A stretch of DNA of 64,000 nt from Castor canadensis (taxonomy: Eukaryota; Chordata; Mammalia; Rodentia; Castoridae), in assembly GCF_047511655.1 (NCBI RefSeq), contig NC_133387.1, positions 23,740,353-23,804,352 of the forward strand, in the 5' to 3' direction. The notes below the pieces were generated by a model. The model saw only the letters and a list, made by a program, of their open reading frames with translations, ran no database searches and had not been told where the DNA came from. How positions within the stretch are numbered: position 1 is the stretch's first letter; every line of letters starts with the position of its first letter. The position numbers were made by a program, and so were the translations under genes. Below are positions 56,824-64,000 of the stretch, piece by piece.

Positions 56824-58000
56824 AGGGGGGTGGGGGAGAAACTGCAGATCACGAGTATGAGCACTATCTGGAGACATTTTTCCGCAAGAAAGAGTGGAAG
56901 TCTGCAGGAAAAAAACAAGAAGCAACTGCTTGTTTATTTTTTTTTAAGATGGGTAAGAAAGCAACCTGTTTATATGCTAATAGAAATGGTCCAAGAGGGA
57001 GTAGCAGTCGTTAATGCCTGCAGAGCGACAGGAGAGCTGCAGAGCGGTCTGCTTGGTCTCCTTGCAGAGGCCCGGCAAAGGCAGCGAGCGCACACCGGGA
57101 GGGATTGATTAGGCTGGTTGCACGGAGGCTCCATCGTGAAGCAGTTGGAAAGACACGACAGTGTCTCCTGGTAGGTGGGAAGAAGCGGTCATGGGAGTCT
57201 GTGGAAGTTCTTCCCTAACTGCTTAAAATTTCTCAGTAAAGTAGAGAGTAAGAAAAGTAGAAACTGAGCTTGAGAATACAGCCTGAGCTCTTGGTTTGGA
57301 GAGGAAGGGGTGTGAAATAGTCACTCGGGAGACTGGGAGAGTAATGAACATGTGTACTTGAAATTGAAGGTGACACCAGTGTGTGTGTGTGTGTGTGTAT
57401 GTGTGTGTGTGTCCCCGCATACAGATGGGTTTAGACACAGATCTGGCAGAAAAATGGAGTTAGCCAACATTTTAGTTTGGCAGAAAAGAAGTGAGAGGGG
57501 TCAAGGGAACCAAAAATATGTGAATGGGAGTATCCCAATGATGGATGTTAAGCTGGGCATACAGGGGAATGAGAGCACCAGGGATGGAGAAGGGCGGTGA
57601 CAAATAAATTATTCATACAAATGAAATGGTATGTATGTGTTTTGTGGAAGCCAATTTATTCCTTTAAATTTGATATGACCCTAAATGTCCTTTTTGTCTT
57701 TGATACAATCCGTGTCTTCTGTATTACCTGATACTTGTCTTCTGTATTTATATAAATATATAATCACATATTAATATATATATATTTGATTATGGGATGC
57801 CATAGGTTTGTCTGGGTTAGGAGTAAGTTGGAAAGCTAGGGGAAGGTGATCAGAGAGGTTACGCATGTGAGTTATGGGATCTAAGTTAGAGCTGTGGGAA
57901 TGAGTAGTAGAGGTAGACGGAGAACATTACTGGAGGAGAGAAGAGCAAGATGGAGAAGCACGAGTCATCTACGTGTACATGGTATTCACCAACACTAAAG
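56824..58000 (-). mobile_element. L2 element, antisense, 5' portion (resumes)
   Basis: 'ttaagatgggtaagaaagca', 'tgctaatagaaatggtccaa', 'tctgtggaagttcttcccta' and 'gtgtgaaatagtcactcggg' continue antisense L2. After a TG run (57379-57412) and an AT-rich segment (57600-57790), weaker L2-like wording persists to about 58000. Confidence 0.65.
57379..57412 (+). repeat. (TG)n microsatellite
   Basis: Seventeen TG-type units with one TA interruption, inside the antisense L2. Confidence 0.95.
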
Positions 58001-58011
58001 AAAGGGTAGTA

Positions 58012-58190
58012 TGCGGGGTGCCGGTGGCTCCTAGCTACTCAGGAGGCAGAGATCAGGAGGATCAGGATTTGAAGCCAGCTCAGGCAAATAGTTCTTGAAC
58101 CCTATCTTGAAAAACCCTTCACAAAAAAGGGCTGCTGGAGCGGCTCAAGGTGTAGGCTCAAATCCCAGTACAGGAAAAAAAAAAAAAGAA
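58012..58190 (+). mobile_element. Composite SINE (B1-like + tRNA-like), truncated
   Basis: 'gatcaggaggatcaggattt', 'aaccctatcttgaaaaaccc', then a shortened tRNA-like unit ('gagcggctcaaggtgtaggc') and an A-rich tail. Confidence 0.88.
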
Positions 58191-58753
58191 GGAAAGAAGG
58201 AGTACAATGGCAAGAGTGATATAATATTAAGCCAGGAGGTAAAATTATTAAGAAATATGGGAAAATGACCCCCAGATATTCTTATGAAGCACTAATTGAA
58301 TCTTATCATTGAAATACACTATTGTTATACCTTAATTTAAGTACGAAAATGTAACACTATAGCAAAACAAAACACTGGAATGGTATTTTTTGCTGGAAAG
58401 GTACAAGCCCAACAAAGAGAGATTTCCCTAGGGATCCCTGTTGGTATTTTCCAAAACTCAAGGGCTTTTTCTTAGAATGTATGGTTACTGCTTCATTCCA
58501 GTATGCCAAAGAGAGAGGCATTCTCCACTTTACTGGTACACTTCTTAGTTTTGTTTTTGTTTGTGGTAATGATTCATATACCACGTTTTGATCCTATAAT
58601 TACCACCATATAGTGTATTTATTTGTAAAAAGTCAATATCAAGCAATATAGAAGACATGGATTGTCCCAAGATCAAAAGATGTTGTACTATTTCTTTGAG
58701 CAATAAATTGACTCATACCAACACAACAAACCATTCCATTTCTATTTGTCTTT
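58191..58753. other. Unassigned AT-rich sequence
   Basis: No gene or repeat recognised. Confidence 0.4.
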
Positions 58754-58762
58754 TGTGTGTGT

Positions 58763-58803
<41 letters not shown>

Positions 58804-58811
58804 TGTGTGTG
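58754..58811 (+). repeat. (TG)n microsatellite
   Basis: About 58 bp of TG with one CAG and one TT interruption, directly abutting an ID-like SINE. Confidence 0.95.
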
Positions 58812-58883
58812 AGGCTAAGGATGGAACCCAGGACTACATGCATGCAAGATGAGAGCTCTACCACTAAGATATATCCTCAGCCC
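58812..58883 (-). mobile_element. ID-like SINE
   Basis: 'ggctaaggatggaacccagg' and 'gagctctaccactaagatat' are the reverse complement of a degraded ID element. Confidence 0.75.
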
Positions 58884-60700
58884 TATGTCTTCGATTTCTT
58901 GAGGGCCATTCAGATTTCTTCCCCATTTAGGCCTGCTCTGTGTTACCGCAGCCCCTCAGTTACTCGAATACTAGTCTAAAATGCATGTGATGTGACACTT
59001 ATCTTCTCTGAGGGGTTGCAAGTTGGACAGTAAAAGGGAAACATCCACCAAGAGTTTTGAGGTGTTAGCTTCTGACTTTCATATCATACCTTTCTCCTTA
59101 GATGGCTAGTGTCTCGTGATTTATTTTCCTGTTGCCATTTTCAAGGCTGAATGGGGCATTTTGATCTCCTTTATAACTGGAGTGACTGAGACAGATTGGG
59201 ACAGTGTGACACCTCTACTTCCTTTTGGTGACATTCATGACCTGTGACAGGCCATCTTGCCTTATTGCACAGGGACCCTGGACATGTGAAGGATCACTGT
59301 CATTGTATTTATACTCTGGCCCATCCTGATACAGTTTCTGTGACACAGATGCAGTTTCTATTCTGGAGTCTTAGAAAATGGACCTACCTTCCCATCTTCC
59401 CAGGTGTTGGGGTCAATGAAGCAAAAACACTTTTCCCAGACAACAATTAGCTTAATGAGTTTTGGGTCATTGACAACAGCATTTCCCAAGGGATATTTCT
59501 GAGATGCCTCCTTAACCCCTCATGTAGGTTGAATCGGTCTAGGATTAAAGGGTCTTAGCATCTGCTCTTTATACCTTGGTGGAGATACAGGCACAAGACA
59601 TGTTATTGACTGAGTCACAGGTCAACCTTCCTGGTATTGCTCAGAATAGTCCTAGGTATTAGATCCTGCTTCACAGTTTCATTTGGTGCAAGTCCCTCTA
59701 CTCCTCTAAGTGTACTTAGGGGACGATGCTGCATGAGAGTAAAGGGAAGTCATACATTAGTTCCATTTGGTGCCATTGATTGGGCAGTTTGGCACCAAGA
59801 AAGGCCCTCTCCAGCTCCCTCAGGTTATTCATCACGGAACTGTAGGTTGAGGTGGCAGTTGCTATAGCCACCCACGGCAGAAGTTCTCCTCTTCTTTGTG
59901 GGTGCCAAGCCACAGAGTACATGCCCAGGCTGTGCTGCTGTACTAAGTTCCCTGAGAGGCACCACCTGCCACCCCTGTCCCCACAGCACTGTTAGCACAG
60001 ACCACAGACCACATTTTACTTTGAGTAGTTGCTGCGAGGAAAGAACTCAGTATCTTAGTCCCACACTCACCTTCCATGGTCCACGGTTTGAAACTCCAGG
60101 CAAGTTTAAGTTAGGTACTAAAGATAGAGGCCAGTCTTGTTTTTCTCCCAGTTGGAAAACAGGAGTGTGATTATTATTGCATGCCCGCACTTTCTACTTG
60201 CAACTGCAACTACTCAACTTTCCTTGAAGAGAGAATGCAGTCTACCATCTAGGTCCCATTCATATTTAGGGTGTATCCCTTGACCACATCAGAGCGTCAA
60301 CTTGGGGTTTGAAGTAGTCCAAAATGTGTTGCTGAGCATCCCCTATAAAGGGGTACTATGGTTCGAGTACAAAGGGATCTAAAGGAAAGCATTGACCATG
60401 CCAGTGGAAGCAAATATGATAGATATTGTACCTGAGCCAAATTAAACACTTGCACAACCACCTTGGTCATCTGTGGTGCAGTTTTGTTTTTTTTTAAACA
60501 GGCCACGGTGGAGAACTATGAGGATAAGTAGTAGGGAAAATGACTCCATCTAAAGGCTGGCAGGCACAATGACTGCATTTTCCTTTACAACCAGAGAACA
60601 CCAGACATTGCTGTGTCATTGCTAAATGACACAGGAAGGAACATATGGCACACTACAATTGTGTCAATAGAGGAGTGCTTAATAAAGGTACTATCTTCAA
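58884..60700. other. Unassigned; possible antisense ERVL/MaLR-type internal remnant at 59240-60100
   Basis: 59440-59880 has wording ('tgacaacagcatttcccaag', 'gatacaggcacaagacatg', 'tgcaagtccctctactcc') that resembles an antisense endogenous-retrovirus-like internal region. Frames are broken and no LTRs are identified. Low confidence; otherwise no gene. Confidence 0.3.
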
Positions 60701-61011
60701 AGATGTGTGCAGAGGTTAAGCGAGGGCTCGTTTAGTATTCTGCAGCAAGTAACTCAAGATACCATCACCATCCCTAGATCTGAAGGAGAACTGAGTACAG
60801 AGGGCCATCAGACAGGTGCAATGTTCTAGTAAGGAACAAAGCCAACTTGGAGCAAGCCTGCAAGTGAATCAAGAAAAAAAATGGGCAGAGTTCACTCTGC
60901 TCCCTCCTATGGATCCTTTGTTCCTTGCTTACCATTGCCAAACCCAATGGGATTCAAAGAAGAATAGAATGTTTTCATTAAGCCAGACTTCTGAAGAAAA
61001 GTGAAGAGTAG
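60701..61011. other. Unassigned sequence
   Basis: No gene or repeat recognised. Confidence 0.4.
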
Positions 61012-61197
61012 ACTGGCTATGGTGGCACATACCTGTAATCCCAGCTACTTGGGAGATGGAGGCAGGAGATTGTAAGTTCAAGACCAGCCTGGGCAAAACT
61101 AGTTAGACCCTATCTCAAAACCAAAGAAGGGCTGGAGGTGCGGCTCAAGTGACAAGGCCCTGGGTTCAATTCCCAGTAATGAAAAAAAAAGAAAAAT
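61012..61197 (+). mobile_element. Composite SINE (B1-like + tRNA-like)
   Basis: 'taatcccagctacttgggag', 'agaccagcctgggcaaaac', then a tRNA unit with an internal deletion ('gtgcggctcaagtgacaagg') and an A-rich tail. Confidence 0.92.
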
Positions 61198-61439
61198 TAA
61201 ATAGTAAATATGGAGTGGTAACACAAGATAGAAGAAAAAATAATAATTTTCAAGAGCTAGAGGAATGACAGTGGCCTTTATTATTATTATTATTTCCTCG
61301 TTTTTATCACAGAATTGCATCTTGTACTTACTCAAAACAGGAAATGTAGACCACACATTACCGAGCTCCATGTCTAAGTTACATTCCCCAGGAAAAGCAA
61401 TAGCTAGCACGTGGTTAGCATGCCAACAAGGTCAATTTT
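61198..61439. other. Unassigned sequence
   Basis: Contains a short ATT microsatellite (61278-61293). No gene. Confidence 0.4.
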
Positions 61440-61870
61440 GAAAAACATTGCCTTTTATTACTTATTATAATTTTGATCTTCTTTTATCCTTATCACAGGG
61501 CAAAAGCAGTACATTTCCATGGCAGAACATTTAGAAATCAGATATACCAAAAAGAGAAAATTAAACTGCCTTGTAACCCCATATTCTAGCGATAACCACT
61601 TCTCTAATATTATGTGATGTGTTTTTTAAATGTCTTAATCTTACCCTACATAGGTATTTCTGTATTTTTCAACTTTTTATTTTAACAGAGAAATTGCAAA
61701 ACTTCCCATACTACTTTCATGACTCTCCAAATGCTAAATTTTACCAATTTGCCTTATTCAGCTCTCTCTGTATGTATGCATGTGTATGTATACAGCTGGA
61801 CAGACATAAGTATAATTTATATACATACACACTCATATCTTTTTTCCTGTATTGTTCCATAGTGAGCAAC
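61440..61870 (-). mobile_element. Possible old L1M 3' region, antisense
   Basis: 'ccttgtaaccccatattcta' and 'gcgataaccacttctc' resemble antisense L1M 3' UTR; diverged. Confidence 0.4.
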
Positions 61871-62832
61871 TTTAAAATTTTGACAGGGGCAAGTTGTGTC
61901 AACAATCTCGAAATCATCACTATCTCTAATTGTAATGAGCAATCTTTGAAATTAAGCATAAGAGAATATTAGTGATAGCAGAACTCTTATCAAGAAATTT
62001 CCATCTGATCAAAACAGACTTAAGTAGAAAGTGACAGACTTTTATAAACACCTGCATCTTATTGCAGACTAGAAAGCCTCCTGTTTCACAAGTTCCAGCC
62101 ATATCCCTGCCCATGGGGGTGAGACTCTCCAAACTTGGGTGGCATCAGAAATATTAGGTGGCCATTAGAGGGCTCTGAGAGGGAACTCAGAAATTCACCT
62201 CTGAGAGAATGTCTGGCGGTATCAAGCCACATCCTGGGCAACAGGGCAAGAGATGCTCCTTTCCAAAGACATTGTTGCTTGGCATCTCGTCTCATTTAGA
62301 ATGTGGTAGATCAATTTGGAGAAGTCAGTTCAAGGTGTCCAATTGTAAATGTAGGTATAGACGACAGAGGGAACAGGTTTATGCCAGGGCATAAACAACC
62401 TCTCCTGCAGAGGAATCACTAAGGAAAGAATAGAAATTAAGCCTTCTGTTACCTGTCAGGTACTGATTTGAGACTAGGTTAAATAATTTTTTAAAACATA
62501 GCACATCACCTTGAGTCTTGGCACAAAATAGAGCCAGATGCTTAGTGGTTTCCTGGATTATTACCCGAGCTTGGGCCTGGTCCCCAGGGATGTGCAATGG
62601 CAATAACAGGTTGTCTAGGCTCAGGAAAGCTGAATAGCAAGAAGCTTAGCGACAGGGTCAGAGTGCTACCGAATGTTATTGGGCTGTATGTCGGCAGAGA
62701 GTGAGCCAAAAGACTCCATTTCAGGCCTATCAAGGAGGAAGATCCCAGCTTGGCTACTTGGCCCTGTTTTTAAAGAGAGATTCCATTATTTTCCTTATAA
62801 AATGAGGCAGGTTTCAATAAACCTAGTTCACC
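61871..62832. other. Unassigned sequence
   Basis: No recognised repeat or gene. A weak CTCF-like word (CCATTAGAGGGCTC, 62162-62175) is present but mismatched. Confidence 0.4.
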
Positions 62833-63040
62833 TTTTTGTTTGTTTATTTTTGCAGTACTGGGGTTTGAACTCAGGGCCTCATTCTTGCTAGACAGGTGCT
62901 CTACCACTTGAGCCACTCCACCAGCCCTTTTTTGTGTTGAGTATTTTCAAGATAGGGTCTCTTGAACTATTTGCCTGGGCTAGCCTCCTGATCTCTGTCT
63001 CCTAAGTAGCTAGGATTATAATCGTGAGCCAGGGACACCT
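62833..63040 (-). mobile_element. Composite SINE (B1-like + tRNA-like)
   Basis: 'ggggtttgaactcagggcc', 'ctctaccacttgagccactc', 'ttcaagatagggtctcttg' and 'agctaggattataatcgtg'. One of the best-preserved dimers in the window. Confidence 0.93.
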
Positions 63041-64000
63041 GCATGTTTCTTGATACAAAAGAGAAAAACTCATGTTAACATAGTAATTCCTGACTGAGTG
63101 ACTTTTTTTTTTTCTTTTTAAGATACCTATCAGTGTCCTGGGAGGGAAGTTGGCAGGTGATATTCCAAGTGGATGTCTTCTTTGTTGAAGGCATACCAAG
63201 AGACATGCCCTTGTACTTGAGATCAGGAGGAAAATGTAGACAGATGGTATGGCAAGGCTATCACAGAAGAGAGGGAGCCAGGCTTGCTCCCTCATCTAGC
63301 ACCCAGCTTCTGGGAGGAAGAGCATGGGATCCTCTGAATATCTGTGGACCCAACAGTTAGCTGCAAAGGGCAGGAGAATAGGAAGGCATTCTTGCTGAGT
63401 CTCTTGCTGAGACTGCCACAGTCAGGCAAAGATGCACACCCATGAGTGGAATGTGAAGCCCTGGCTGAAGGTCACCAAGGGAAGAATGGCTTGAGAGAGA
63501 GAGTCTGCTGCAGAATCTGCAGGAACCAGCACCTGTCTGCACCAGAACCTTGAACAATGAGCCAAAGGGAGGACTTTACTGTTTCTACGGACCATTCCAG
63601 AAGGCTTTGACTTTTGCCATCCCTCTTCCCCACTCCATCATCAAAGGGACACATGTGAGAGACAGAAGGATGAGAGCCAGACTCCCTGTCCCCACTCTAA
63701 GCCACTAGAAACTAAGCTCAGTTTAGTTAGAGACCTTCACATTAAGTTGGGAAATGAATGGCAAAGAGTTATTATAAGAACTGAGAATGACTGCTTTAGT
63801 AAGTTAAAGTTACTGAAAATTATTGAATTGATAGGAAAGGGAATTTCAAAAGGGAACAGATAATACTTAACAGTAGTCATTGAGGAAATCTTTTCATTTT
63901 ATGCCAACAGTTGAGATTCTTCTCTGAGACAATTGCATTAGACACACAGACATTTATCTGATCTCCAACCTAAGAGCCCCTGATTACATCCATACCCTGC
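63041..64000. other. Unassigned sequence to window end
   Basis: No repeat family or coding structure recognised; frames of 60-97 codons lack domains. Confidence 0.4.

Noticed and set aside
2641..62900. tRNA-like A-box and B-box sequences at many sites
   Set aside because: They belong to SINEs: A-rich tails follow, cloverleaf stems are not kept, and the same unit recurs dozens of times, often fused to B1.
44000..64000. TSGA13 exons, expected on the KLF14 3' side
   Set aside because: No coding segment resembling TSGA13 was recognised; in human it starts about 45 kb beyond KLF14, outside this window.

Overview
This is a window of mammalian, almost certainly rodent, nuclear DNA. The evidence is dense interspersed repeats (L1, L2, MIR, 7SL-derived and tRNA-derived SINEs, LTR pieces), no prokaryotic-style gene packing, and one CpG-island gene. 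The commonest SINEs are B1-like units joined to a tRNA-like unit with the wording 'gctcaagtggtagagc...gttcaaaccccagtacc'. From memory these look like the SINEs of Castorimorpha (beaver, kangaroo rat). Rodent is fairly secure; beaver-like is tentative.

The only protein-coding gene I can support is KLF14 (42886-43860, + strand). It is an intact, intronless 324-residue Kruppel-like factor with an N-terminal Sin3-interaction-like helix, a low-complexity Ala/Pro/Gly/Ser middle and three C-terminal C2H2 zinc fingers. It sits in a compact CpG island (about 42400-43870) whose 5' untranslated part carries a pure (CGG)10 tract. In mammals KLF14 is a maternally expressed imprinted gene derived by retroposition from KLF16, and it regulates adipose and lipid genes. 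The neighbouring human loci (TSGA13 on the 3' side, the MIR29A/B1 cluster on the 5' side) were not found here.

Layout. 1-8.1 kb: L1 fragments, SINEs, one MIR, and a strong CTCF-like site near 2.85 kb. 8.1-10.5 kb: mostly non-repetitive, AT-rich sequence with an inverted pair of octamer motifs, a candidate regulatory block. 10.56-12.70 kb: a 2.1-kb TG-rich satellite. 12.7-26 kb: SINEs, L1, an LTR inside L1, and MIR/L2 pieces. 25.5-32.7 kb: mainly old L1 on the minus strand with later insertions. 34.4-37.5 kb: two L2 elements in opposite orientation, each split by a later insertion. 38.1-41.7 kb: old L1 on the plus strand, ending just before the KLF14 promoter. 42.4-43.9 kb: KLF14. 43.9-49.4 kb: 3' flank with a SINE cluster, largely unique. 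49.4-52.0 kb: old L1. 55.1-58.0 kb: a long L2. 58-64 kb: SINEs and mostly unassigned sequence.

All repeat names come from recognising wording, not from a database search. Boundaries are good to about 5-30 bp for SINEs and looser for L1 and L2. Apart from KLF14 I saw no genes, no RNA genes and no convincing processed pseudogene.
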